Source: Catenibacterium mitsuoka_A
GTDB lineage: Bacteria > Bacillota_I > Bacilli_A > Erysipelotrichales > Coprobacillaceae
NCBI RefSeq assembly: GCF_964259225.1
Contig: NZ_CAXVKN010000072.1
Strand: one strand, 5' to 3'
Length of the DNA: 11,966 nucleotides
The notes under the pieces are model-generated. The model was given only the letters and a program-made list of their open reading frames with translations, ran no database searches and was not told where the DNA came from. Position 1 is the stretch's first letter. Every line of letters starts with the position of its first letter. Position numbers and translations under genes: made by a program. Shown here piece after piece: positions 1 to 5,813 of the stretch.

Positions 1-41
1 AGCTTCATGAACGCCGTTTAATCGGTGCTTATGAAATTTAA
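1..41 (+). CDS. C-terminal fragment of an unidentified gene
   Basis: A reading frame open at the left edge (first full codon at base 3) ends at TAA 39-41 and encodes only LHERRLIGAYEI. The charged tail loosely recalls the end of the GNAT protein at 2292-2798, but 12 residues cannot assign a family. Another + frame also stays open for a few codons to a stop at 19-21, so even the frame is uncertain. No U-rich intrinsic terminator follows on this strand. Confidence 0.35.
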   Translation, partial: LHERRLIGAYEI

Positions 42-70
42 TTTTCACTAACCTGTGGTTTGTGGGTATT

Positions 71-101
71 CAAAAAAAACTTCTGTTTTTACACAGAAGT
101 T
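71..101 (-). terminator. Intrinsic terminator of the HAD phosphatase gene
   Basis: Read on the minus strand, the 8-bp stem AACTTCTG/CAGAAGTT (78-101) has an 8-nt loop and continues into a run of eight U. The hairpin overlaps the HAD stop codon (100-102). The + strand side has no T-run, so it acts only on minus-strand transcripts. Confidence 0.85.
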
Positions 102-873
102 AAAAGAGTCTCTTTAATTCTTTTGCAACACCATCATGCAATACATCTTCACAGATGATTGATGCATGATGATAAATCATAGGGATTGCATTCTTCATAG
201 CGATTGGATGCCCTACTGTTTGAAACATTTCTAAATCATTGGCTCCATCACCAAAACAATAGCTGTCGTCAACATCTAATCCATAATAGTGAAGCATTGT
301 TTCAATACCATGACCTTTAGAAGTATCTATATTAGACACCTCAATGTTTAAGCTATCATCATGTTTTTCATAGAAAAAAGCCCCTAGTCTTTCAATAAGT
401 CCTACGCTGTCTTCTTTTTTGTTGTATCTGATTTCTAATTTAATTGTCTTCTTTAGTACTTCATCTAAATCATAATCATTGCATAAAGAATCCATATCAA
501 TATTACACCAGGCATAGAATTCATACATATGTGGTGATTCCTTCTTTAAATAACAGCGATCAGTTGTAAGAAGGATATATTCGTATCCCTGTGATTCTAC
601 ATATTCAATCAATTTCTTTGTCTCTTCATAAGGCAAAGTCAAAGAATCAATTGTTTTTCCTTCAGTCACAATATGTGCTCCATTCGCTAATACGTAGCCA
701 TCAAACCCAATGGATTTCACTTCTTTAGAAATAAATCCAGTTGGTCTACCACTTGCGATAAAGCATTTATGGCCTAATTTCTGTACTCTATGAATTTCAT
801 CAATTGTATTCTGACTAATACCAATCTCCGGATGGTAAATTGTACCATCAATATCAAAAAATATCGCTTTCAT
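100..873 (-). CDS. Cof-type HAD-IIB family phosphatase
   Basis: This 257-residue protein belongs to the haloacid dehalogenase superfamily, Cof/YidA-like (class IIB cap). Family members are cytosolic Mg-dependent phosphatases of sugar phosphates, FMN or related metabolites; the substrate here cannot be told. Visible motifs are FFDIDGT (nucleophile Asp7, acid/base Asp9), SGR at 41-43, the motif III Lys186 in DTSKGHG, and motif IV GDGAND at 208-213, so the active site looks complete. The cap lies roughly between residues 80 and 180. The ATG at 873 is chosen because GGAGGAA lies 5 nt upstream; a TTG start at 885 would place that ribosome site inside the gene. It lies downstream of mbl on the same strand, directly after the mbl terminator, with no room for a promoter of its own. 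Confidence 0.93.
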   Translation of the reverse strand: MKAIFFDIDGTIYHPEIGISQNTIDEIHRVQKLGHKCFIASGRPTGFISKEVKSIGFDGYVLANGAHIVTEGKTIDSLTLPYEETKKLIEYVESQGYEYILLTTDRCYLKKESPHMYEFYAWCNIDMDSLCNDYDLDEVLKKTIKLEIRYNKKEDSVGLIERLGAFFYEKHDDSLNIEVSNIDTSKGHGIETMLHYYGLDVDDSYCFGDGANDLEMFQTVGHPIAMKNAIPMIYHHASIICEDVLHDGVAKELKRLF

Positions 874-883
874 TATTTCCTCC

Positions 884-912
884 AAAAAAAGAGATAGCGC
901 GAACGCTATCTC
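884..912 (-). terminator. Intrinsic terminator of mbl
   Basis: On the minus strand a perfect 9-bp stem GAGATAGCG/CGCTATCTC with a UUCG loop (891-912) is followed by seven U (884-890). It begins right after the mbl stop codon (913-915). The U-run runs straight into the GGAGG of the HAD gene. Confidence 0.9.
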
Positions 913-1902
913 TTACTGTAAGTATGTTGTGTTTTCTAACATGACACCGCAGCCTTCAGCAACACAATCAAGTGGTGTATCAGCTACGAATACAGGAACC
1001 TTTAATCCCTGTTCAAGGAACTTGTCTAAATTCTTTAATAATGCTCCTCCACCTGTTAAGAAGATACCCTTGTTTACGATATCTGCAGATAATTCAGGTG
1101 GTGTCTGTTCAAGAACCTGCTTAGCAGCAATTAAGATTGTTTCACAAACTTCACCTAAAGCAGAAACTGTTTCAGATTCATTCATCTGGATAGTCTTTGG
1201 AAGACCAGTAACTAAGTCTCTACCACGAACATCCATAACTGTTTCTTCATCAGGTTCAAATGCGCAGCCGATCTGTTTCTTAACTTCTTCAGCTGTAGCA
1301 TCACCGATTAATAACTTATATTTATCTTTAACGTACTTAATGATTTCCTGATCCATCTTGTCACCAGCAATCTTTAATGACTGAGATGTAACGATATCAC
1401 CTAATGAAAGTACAGCAACGTCTGTAGTTCCACCACCGATATCAATAACCATATTTCCAGATGGTTTAGAAATATCAAGACCAGCACCAATAGCAGCTAC
1501 TTTTGGTTCTTCTTCGATATATACCTTCTTAGCACCACATCTTAAAGCAACATCCTGGATGGCACTCTTTTCTATTGAAGTGATGTTAGATGGACAACAA
1601 ATTAAGATTGTTGGTCTAGCAAAAATTCCTTTTAAGTTAAGTTTATTGATAAAGTGTGTTAGTAAGATTTCAGTAGTCTGGAAATCAGCAATAACACCAT
1701 CTTTTAAAGGACGGATTGCTTTTAATTTTCCAGGAGTCTTTCCAAGCATTTCTCTTGCTTCTTCACCAACAGCAACAGGTCTATTTGTTTCTACATTAAT
1801 AGTGACAACACTTGGTTCATTAACTACAATTCCTTCTCCTTTAGCATAGATAAGGATATTTGCAGTACCAAGGTCAATACCAATTTCTTTTGATAAGCTC
1901 AT
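913..1902 (-). CDS. mbl: MreB/Mbl family cell-shape actin homologue
   Basis: This 329-residue bacterial actin should polymerise on the inner face of the membrane and organise elongation-mode peptidoglycan synthesis. ATP-binding motifs are phosphate-1 GIDLGTAN (8-15), phosphate-2 DIGGGTTD (154-161) and the adenosine motif LTGGGALL near residue 285. Stretches such as RPLKDGVIADF, LICCPSNIT, EEEPKVAAIGAG and PSGNMV match my memory of B. subtilis Mbl better than MreB, and the DUF1146 gene upstream fits the ywzB-to-mbl region of Bacillus. The length is normal. The start at 1902 has AAGGAGG 8 nt upstream and its own promoter (1933-1962). The neighbouring mreC/mreD genes expected beside mreB are absent, which also favours the Mbl paralogue. 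Confidence 0.95.
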   Translation of the reverse strand: MSLSKEIGIDLGTANILIYAKGEGIVVNEPSVVTINVETNRPVAVGEEAREMLGKTPGKLKAIRPLKDGVIADFQTTEILLTHFINKLNLKGIFARPTILICCPSNITSIEKSAIQDVALRCGAKKVYIEEEPKVAAIGAGLDISKPSGNMVIDIGGGTTDVAVLSLGDIVTSQSLKIAGDKMDQEIIKYVKDKYKLLIGDATAEEVKKQIGCAFEPDEETVMDVRGRDLVTGLPKTIQMNESETVSALGEVCETILIAAKQVLEQTPPELSADIVNKGIFLTGGGALLKNLDKFLEQGLKVPVFVADTPLDCVAEGCGVMLENTTYLQ

Positions 1903-1932
1903 ACCTTTTTCCTCCTTGTAAGCATTTCTATT

Positions 1933-1962
1933 TTATCATTTTATTCATATTATTCAAGTCAA
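1933..1962 (-). promoter_or_regulatory. Candidate sigma-A promoter of mbl
   Basis: On the minus strand TTGACT (1957-1962) and TGATAA (1933-1938) are separated by 18 bp. This would start transcription near 1926, giving a leader of about 24 nt carrying the AAGGAGG ribosome site of mbl. The -35 is strong and the -10 mediocre. Confidence 0.55.
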
Positions 1963-1987
1963 TTAATTAAAAAATATTGGCTTTAAA

Positions 1988-2191
1988 TCAATAAAAACTT
2001 AATGTCCCAAAATTAAGTATAAATTGTGCAAATAAGTATCCGAGCGCTACGCTCGCAACAATATAGATAACATAAAACTGACTGATTCTACCCTTTCTTA
2101 AGAAGCGCTCAAAATCAAAAGCCTGCAAGCCATACATAGCTAATAAGACTGAAATTATATAAATTAAAATATTAACAGTACGATATAACAT
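1988..2191 (-). CDS. DUF1146 (YwzB-like) small membrane protein
   Basis: A 67-residue protein with two hydrophobic helices (about 5-23 and 40-61) separated by a basic loop (FERFLRKGR) fits the DUF1146/YwzB family of Bacillota. Its function is unknown; family members lie between the ATP synthase operon and murA/mbl, as the mbl neighbour here suggests. The ATG at 2191 is chosen because AAAGGAGG lies about 5 nt upstream; the GTG start at 2209 would swallow that site. The gap to mbl is 85 bp and contains the mbl promoter, and no terminator is visible between them. Codons 45-51 (VASVALG) are unusually GC-rich and form a small palindrome. Confidence 0.8.
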   Translation of the reverse strand: MLYRTVNILIYIISVLLAMYGLQAFDFERFLRKGRISQFYVIYIVASVALGYLFAQFILNFGTLSFY

Positions 2192-2210
2192 AACACCCTC
2201 CTTTGACACT

Positions 2211-2239
2211 ATTTAACCATTTCAGCAATTAAAATACAA
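2211..2239 (-). promoter_or_regulatory. Candidate promoter of the DUF1146 gene
   Basis: On the minus strand TTGTAT (2234-2239), a 17-bp spacer and TTAAAT (2211-2216) preceded by TGG form an extended -10-like element. Transcription would start near 2204, about 14 nt before the start codon. It stands back to back with the GNAT promoter, only 4 bp apart. Confidence 0.45.
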
Positions 2240-2243
2240 CTAT

Positions 2244-2272
2244 TTGATATTTCAAATAATTTCTTGTACAAT
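2244..2272 (+). promoter_or_regulatory. Promoter of the GNAT acetyltransferase gene
   Basis: TTGATA (2244-2249), a 17-bp spacer and TACAAT (2267-2272) form a good sigma-A-type promoter. The predicted start near 2279 leaves a leader of about 13 nt. This also rules out an upstream translation start at 2244. Confidence 0.7.
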
Positions 2273-2291
2273 TTTAAATGAGGTGATTGGT

Positions 2292-2798
2292 ATGCATGTA
2301 CGCGCATCAGAAATTAAAGATCTAAGTCGTGTGATGGATCTTATTAATCAGGCAAAAGATTATTTCAAAGATAATGGTATTAACCAATGGCAAAAAGGAT
2401 ATCCTGATATCAATACAATTCTAGATGACATTTTGTCAGGTAATAGTTACGTTCTTTCTGAACACTCCCATATATATGGCACTATGCATTTTATTATAGG
2501 AATAGAACCTAGCTATGTAAGAATCTACAATGGTCATTGGCTTACTGATACGAGACAATATGGTATAATTCATCGTTTTGCGATTGATAATAATCATAAA
2601 GGAAATGGCTATGCAAAAGAATTATTGGATTATGCAGTCAACATATGTAAGCAGAGTGGTACCTCTTCTATTCGTTTAGATATTGAAAAGAATAATAAAC
2701 CAATGAAAGAATTTGTATTAAAGAATGGATTTAAATATTGTGGTATTATTCGTTTGAAAAATGATGAAGAAAGAGAAGCTTACGAAAGATTGATTTGA
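2292..2798 (+). CDS. GNAT family N-acetyltransferase
   Basis: This 168-residue protein has the GNAT fold: the acetyl-CoA pyrophosphate loop NHKGNGYA (101-108) follows the beta-4 strand HRFAID, and the C-terminal IEKNNKPMKEFVLKNGFK block is the usual end of the domain. It should move an acetyl group from acetyl-CoA to an amine. The substrate (protein N-terminus, antibiotic, polyamine or small molecule) cannot be told. The ATG at 2292 is chosen because GAGGTGA lies 5-6 nt upstream and because the promoter covers any earlier start. It is transcribed alone, divergently from the DUF1146 gene, and ends in a strong terminator. Lysine codons are mostly AAA (10 of 13), as expected for an AT-rich host. 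Confidence 0.9.
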   Translation: MHVRASEIKDLSRVMDLINQAKDYFKDNGINQWQKGYPDINTILDDILSGNSYVLSEHSHIYGTMHFIIGIEPSYVRIYNGHWLTDTRQYGIIHRFAIDNNHKGNGYAKELLDYAVNICKQSGTSSIRLDIEKNNKPMKEFVLKNGFKYCGIIRLKNDEEREAYERLI

Positions 2799-2823
2799 AA
2801 CTGTGTGTAAACACAGTTTTTTT
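2798..2823 (+). terminator. Intrinsic terminator of the GNAT gene
   Basis: A perfect 9-bp stem AAACTGTGT/ACACAGTTT with a GTAA (GNRA-type) loop spans 2798-2819 and leads into seven T (2817-2823). It begins on the last base of the TGA stop codon. Confidence 0.9.
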
Positions 2824-2868
2824 ATTTTACTTTTACATTTCCTTAACACATATAATAAACAAATATAC

Positions 2869-2874
2869 TATAAT
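2869..2874 (+). promoter_or_regulatory. Candidate -10 box of the small membrane protein gene
   Basis: A perfect TATAAT lies 6 bp before the AGGAGG ribosome site. The best -35 match, TTAACA (2843-2848), is 20 bp upstream, longer than ideal. A second TATAAT at 2851-2856 could be used instead. Confidence 0.45.
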
Positions 2875-2892
2875 TCATTCAGGAGGACTCTT

Positions 2893-3054
2893 ATGAAAAA
2901 TTTAAAATTTTATATCATATTTTTATCTCTTTCTATTCTGTTCTTACTATTTGATTGGTACTATTCTAAAAAACTCAATCTAGATTATATTAAGATTATC
3001 ATTTTATCTCTTACAGTTGTATTCGCTTATCAATTACTTAGAAATAAATTTTAG
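2893..3054 (+). CDS. Small two-helix membrane protein, unknown function
   Basis: The 53-residue product begins MKNLKF and has two hydrophobic helices (about 5-22 and 34-48) joined by a short polar loop with WYYSKK, so it should sit in the cytoplasmic membrane. I recognise no family. The start is set by AGGAGG at 2881-2886, 6 nt before ATG; an in-frame extension back to 2803 would run through the GNAT terminator and is rejected. It has a TATAAT of its own and follows a strong terminator, so it is probably a separate transcript. A gene this short could be spurious, but the perfect ribosome site and clean hydrophobic pattern support it. Confidence 0.65.
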   Translation: MKNLKFYIIFLSLSILFLLFDWYYSKKLNLDYIKIIILSLTVVFAYQLLRNKF

Positions 3055-3172
3055 TCTTATACAGTCACTTATAACTGTCCCTTTAATATAATTTGTATTT
3101 TTAGTTCATATCATAGATGCTTTTCTTAAATATCCATTTGAATTAAAATTTACCTTATGTTAAACTGTCATT

Positions 3173-3205
3173 GTCATTTTTTAAGAATGACTTTACTTTT
3201 TTCTT
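3173..3205 (+). terminator. Possible weak terminator of the small membrane protein gene
   Basis: GTCATT (3173-3178) pairs with AATGAC (3186-3191), and TTTACTTTTTTCTT follows. The stem is short and AT-rich. Otherwise the 230-bp convergent gap 3055-3284 shows no further gene; its right end is the parS palindrome. Confidence 0.35.
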
Positions 3206-3249
3206 CTTGTATTTATAGTTATTAACTAGAAATATGAGGTCTTCCAAGC

Positions 3250-3293
3250 AAAAAGGGTAATGTTTCACGTGAAACATTACCCTTTTACTTTTT
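3250..3293 (-). terminator. rsmI terminator, probably bidirectional, formed by the parS palindrome
   Basis: A perfect 36-bp palindrome (3251-3286) overlaps the rsmI stop codon (3285-3287). On the minus strand it ends in five U (3254-3250). On the + strand the far side reads TTTTACTTTTT, so it can also stop transcripts arriving from the small membrane protein gene. The central 16 bp are a parS site. Confidence 0.8.
3261..3276. promoter_or_regulatory. parS: parS site 1 (ParB/Spo0J binding), intergenic
   Basis: TGTTTCACGTGAAACA is a perfect 16-bp palindrome and fits the known B. subtilis parS consensus TGTTNCACGTGAAACA exactly. ParB/Spo0J loads here, spreads as a CTP-dependent clamp and recruits SMC to the origin region. 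The site is the centre of the rsmI terminator hairpin. Confidence 0.93.
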
Positions 3294-4136
3294 GTGATAT
3301 TCTTCATACACAAAATTCTTATTTAATTTACGAATCTTTGCAACTTCTTTAATAGCATCCTTCTTAGACATGCCTTTTTCTACAAACTCATCAACATGTT
3401 CTGTAATTGTCTGGTCAAAAGTCTCTTCTTCAGTTACTTCAGTACCACCTTCAACCACAATAACCATTTCACCCTTTAATTCATCTACTACTTCCAATAC
3501 TTCAGAAATAGTACCTCTTAAAATTTCTTCATGCTTCTTAGTGATTTCTCTACATAACGCAATTTTTCTATCACCTAATACTTTCATCATACAGTCTAAT
3601 GTTGCCTTAATTCTATGTGGGGCTTCATAGAATACGATCGTATAAGTGATATTTTTTAATTTTTCTAATTCTTTAGTCTTATTTTTATTTGTATGGCTTA
3701 AGAAGCCATAGAACATGAATGGCTGTGGCGCAATCCCAGAGACAACTAAAGCATCTAAACAGGCATTACATCCTGATAAAGGAACGACGTTATATCCCGC
3801 ATCAATAGTTGCTAGCACCATTTCATACCCCGGATCACTAATAGCTGGATACCCCGCATCACTTACTAATGCAACTGACTCTCCTTCTTCTAATAATGAT
3901 AGAAGTTTAGGAATCGCAACATGCAGATTATGTTCATGATGAGAAATAAGCTTAGCTTCTATATTAAAATGATTTAATAGTTTTACTGTATTACGTGTAT
4001 CTTCTGCCGCAATATAGTTTACACTCTTCATCACATCAATACATCTTGGTGTCATTTCACTTAAATTACCAATTGGTGTTGGTACAAGGTAAAGTGTCGC
4101 TTTTCCATTTTCAAAACTTTTTTGTCTATTTAACAT
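3285..4136 (-). CDS. rsmI: 16S rRNA (cytidine(1402)-2'-O)-methyltransferase RsmI
   Basis: This 283-residue protein is a tetrapyrrole-methylase-fold enzyme that adds a 2'-O-methyl group to C1402 in the decoding centre of 16S rRNA, using S-adenosylmethionine. Signature segments are LVPTPIGNL (17-25), AEDTR (44-48) and SDAGYPAISDPG (92-103), followed by FYEAPHRI further on. The segment usually read as PLPGPSA is here PLSGCNA (119-125), a mild departure. The C-terminal region (about 235-283) is helical and charged. The ATG overlaps the end of yabB by 11 bp, with AGGTGAG 8 nt upstream, so the two are translationally linked. It is the last gene of the tmk-to-rsmI unit, and its stop codon lies in the terminator/parS palindrome. 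Confidence 0.95.
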   Translation of the reverse strand: MLNRQKSFENGKATLYLVPTPIGNLSEMTPRCIDVMKSVNYIAAEDTRNTVKLLNHFNIEAKLISHHEHNLHVAIPKLLSLLEEGESVALVSDAGYPAISDPGYEMVLATIDAGYNVVPLSGCNACLDALVVSGIAPQPFMFYGFLSHTNKNKTKELEKLKNITYTIVFYEAPHRIKATLDCMMKVLGDRKIALCREITKKHEEILRGTISEVLEVVDELKGEMVIVVEGGTEVTEEETFDQTITEHVDEFVEKGMSKKDAIKEVAKIRKLNKNFVYEEYHKK

Positions 4137-4857
4137 TCATCTCACCTACTAACTGTTTAACTTCATCAGAATAGCTTCCATCTTCATTATGTGTATATAA
4201 AGGTGGTTCAATCTTTAGTCCAGTTTTGCCTAAGAATGCACCTTCAATCAAGAATGTATTGCATTCTTTTCCTTCTTTAGGATAGACAAAACGGATACGT
4301 TTTGGTTCTATTCTATATTTTTTAAATAATTCAATTGTTTCAATAAAACGGTCTGGGCGATAGACCATTGAGAAACGACCATTCTGATCTAGTATCTTTG
4401 CAGCTGATGCAATAATACCTTCTAGATCTATTTTGATTTCATGACGTGCAATAGTTATATAAGGACTTTCATTAATATGGGATTTCTCTCCTAATTTAAA
4501 GAAAGGTGGGTTACATACAATTGCTTTGGTACGTGGTGCATATTTCACATAATCTTTAATATCATCATGAATGATTTCTACCTGATCTTCTACATGATTT
4601 AATTTTACGTTTCTTTCTGCAATCTCTACAGCTTCCTTTTGAATTTCAACACCAATAATCTTCTTATGAGTTCGTTGTGTTAAGATTAATGGTATGGCTG
4701 CATTATTTGTCCCAAAATCAACGATTGTCTTCATATCCTTTGTGATTGCACAAAAGTTTGCCAATAAAACAGTATCCAGAGAAAAGGTAAACATATCTCT
4801 TCTCTGGATGATCTTCATATCATTATAACCAAGGAGATGATTAATTTCTTCGTTCAT
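4126..4857 (-). CDS. yabB: tRNA1(Val) (adenine(37)-N6)-methyltransferase family protein, YabB-like
   Basis: This 243-residue class I SAM-dependent methyltransferase carries NPPF at 116-119, the hallmark of enzymes methylating exocyclic amino groups. The TrmN6/YabB family forms m6A at position 37 of tRNA1(Val). SAM motif I reads DFGTNNAAIP (47-56), with asparagines where many relatives have glycines; Glu71 is the expected ribose-binding acid. The order ricT-yabB-rsmI matches B. subtilis, apart from yabA and yazA, which are missing here. It overlaps ricT by 17 bp and rsmI by 11 bp, so it should be co-translated with both. The upstream GGGAAG is a weak ribosome site. The exact substrate is taken from the family, not seen in the sequence. 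Confidence 0.9.
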   Translation of the reverse strand: MNEEINHLLGYNDMKIIQRRDMFTFSLDTVLLANFCAITKDMKTIVDFGTNNAAIPLILTQRTHKKIIGVEIQKEAVEIAERNVKLNHVEDQVEIIHDDIKDYVKYAPRTKAIVCNPPFFKLGEKSHINESPYITIARHEIKIDLEGIIASAAKILDQNGRFSMVYRPDRFIETIELFKKYRIEPKRIRFVYPKEGKECNTFLIEGAFLGKTGLKIEPPLYTHNEDGSYSDEVKQLVGEMNVK

Positions 4858-5809
4858 CTTTCTTCCCTTTTGAATTATTACCTTTGATAGTTCTTGGCTT
4901 CTGATTATACTGTTTTGGTTTATGCTGTTGTCTTGGCTTCTTTTGTTTTGGTTTATCGTGTTTCTTTTCTTTTTTAGGTGCTAGTTCTTCTAAGATACGT
5001 CTTTCCTTTTTAGGAGCTGATTTCTTATCGATATCAGATAAAGGAATAAATAAAATACTTCCTTCACTATCAATCTTTACCAAATCAGAAATAACGTTTA
5101 AACCAACAACCTTACACTGTTTATCTTCATAACGAATAAATGAACCAATCTTAGGGAATTTCTTTTTAACTTCCTTATAGGCTTCATCTTCATACTTTAA
5201 ACAGCATAATAAACGTCCACAAACACCTGAAATCTTATCAATATTAATCGCAAGTAACTGATTCTTAGCCATATTGATAGATACACCATCAAACTCACCT
5301 AAGAATGAGTTACAACATAGTGGTAAGCCACAATTTCCAATACCACCCACTATTTTAGCTTTATCTCTAGGTCCTACCTGTCTCAATTCAATACGACATT
5401 TAAAAACACTAGCAAGTTTCTTTAATAAATCTCTGAAGTCTACACGTTCATCAGATGTATACATAAAGATTACCTTAGAAGCATCTAATGTATATTCGCA
5501 ATTGATTAAATGCATATCAAGGTTTGTTTCCGCAATGATTTCTTTACAGATTTCATATGATTTCTTTGCTTTAATCTTATTGATATTATATACTTCAATG
5601 TCTGCTCTATTCGCTACACGCTTAATTCTCTTTAATTCGTTATCTAATTTAAATTCTGATAAGTCTGCAAGATCTGTAATGATTTCACCTAATTCTAATC
5701 CTCTTACAGTTTCTACTACTACTTTATCTCCCTTTTTAACATCTAAGTCTGTGGAGAAGTAATAATATTTACCAGCGCTATTAAATCTAACAGCCGCTAA
5801 TCTATCCAT
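4841..5809 (-). CDS. ricT: PSP1-domain protein RicT (YaaT)
   Basis: This 322-residue protein matches RicT/YaaT. In B. subtilis RicT forms a complex with RicA and RicF that carries Fe-S clusters and steers RNase Y cleavage. The two cysteine clusters are intact: Cys160, Cys165, Cys166 in IGNCGLPLCC, and Cys197, Cys202, Cys203 in GVCGRLLCC. The PSP1 domain covers about residues 50-240. From residue 262 the tail becomes a Lys/Gln/Pro-rich, probably disordered and strongly basic extension, making the protein longer than the roughly 275 residues I recall for the Bacillus protein. The ATG at 5809 lies 4 bp after holB, with AAGGGAG upstream. RicA and RicF are not encoded in this window. Confidence 0.93.
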   Translation of the reverse strand: MDRLAAVRFNSAGKYYYFSTDLDVKKGDKVVVETVRGLELGEIITDLADLSEFKLDNELKRIKRVANRADIEVYNINKIKAKKSYEICKEIIAETNLDMHLINCEYTLDASKVIFMYTSDERVDFRDLLKKLASVFKCRIELRQVGPRDKAKIVGGIGNCGLPLCCNSFLGEFDGVSINMAKNQLLAINIDKISGVCGRLLCCLKYEDEAYKEVKKKFPKIGSFIRYEDKQCKVVGLNVISDLVKIDSEGSILFIPLSDIDKKSAPKKERRILEELAPKKEKKHDKPKQKKPRQQHKPKQYNQKPRTIKGNNSKGKKDERRN

Positions 5810-5813
5810 TTCA

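Noticed and set aside
46..64. Imperfect hairpin CACTAACC-TGT-GGTTTGTG as terminator of the left-edge gene
   Set aside because: One mismatch and no T-run after it on either side; not enough for a terminator call.
1137..1150. Other TGTTTCAC-like strings (for example near 1143 and 8303) as further parS sites
   Set aside because: They match only one half of the palindrome; only 3261-3276 and 5989-6004 are complete.
929..1849. Open frames on the + strand opposite mbl (929-1351 and 1559-1849)
   Set aside because: They are antisense to a clear mbl gene, lack ribosome sites and encode Ser/Thr/Pro-rich sequence typical of reversed coding DNA.
2244..2291. Upstream start for the GNAT gene at 2244
   Set aside because: That stretch contains the -35 and -10 boxes, and the ribosome site fits the ATG at 2292.
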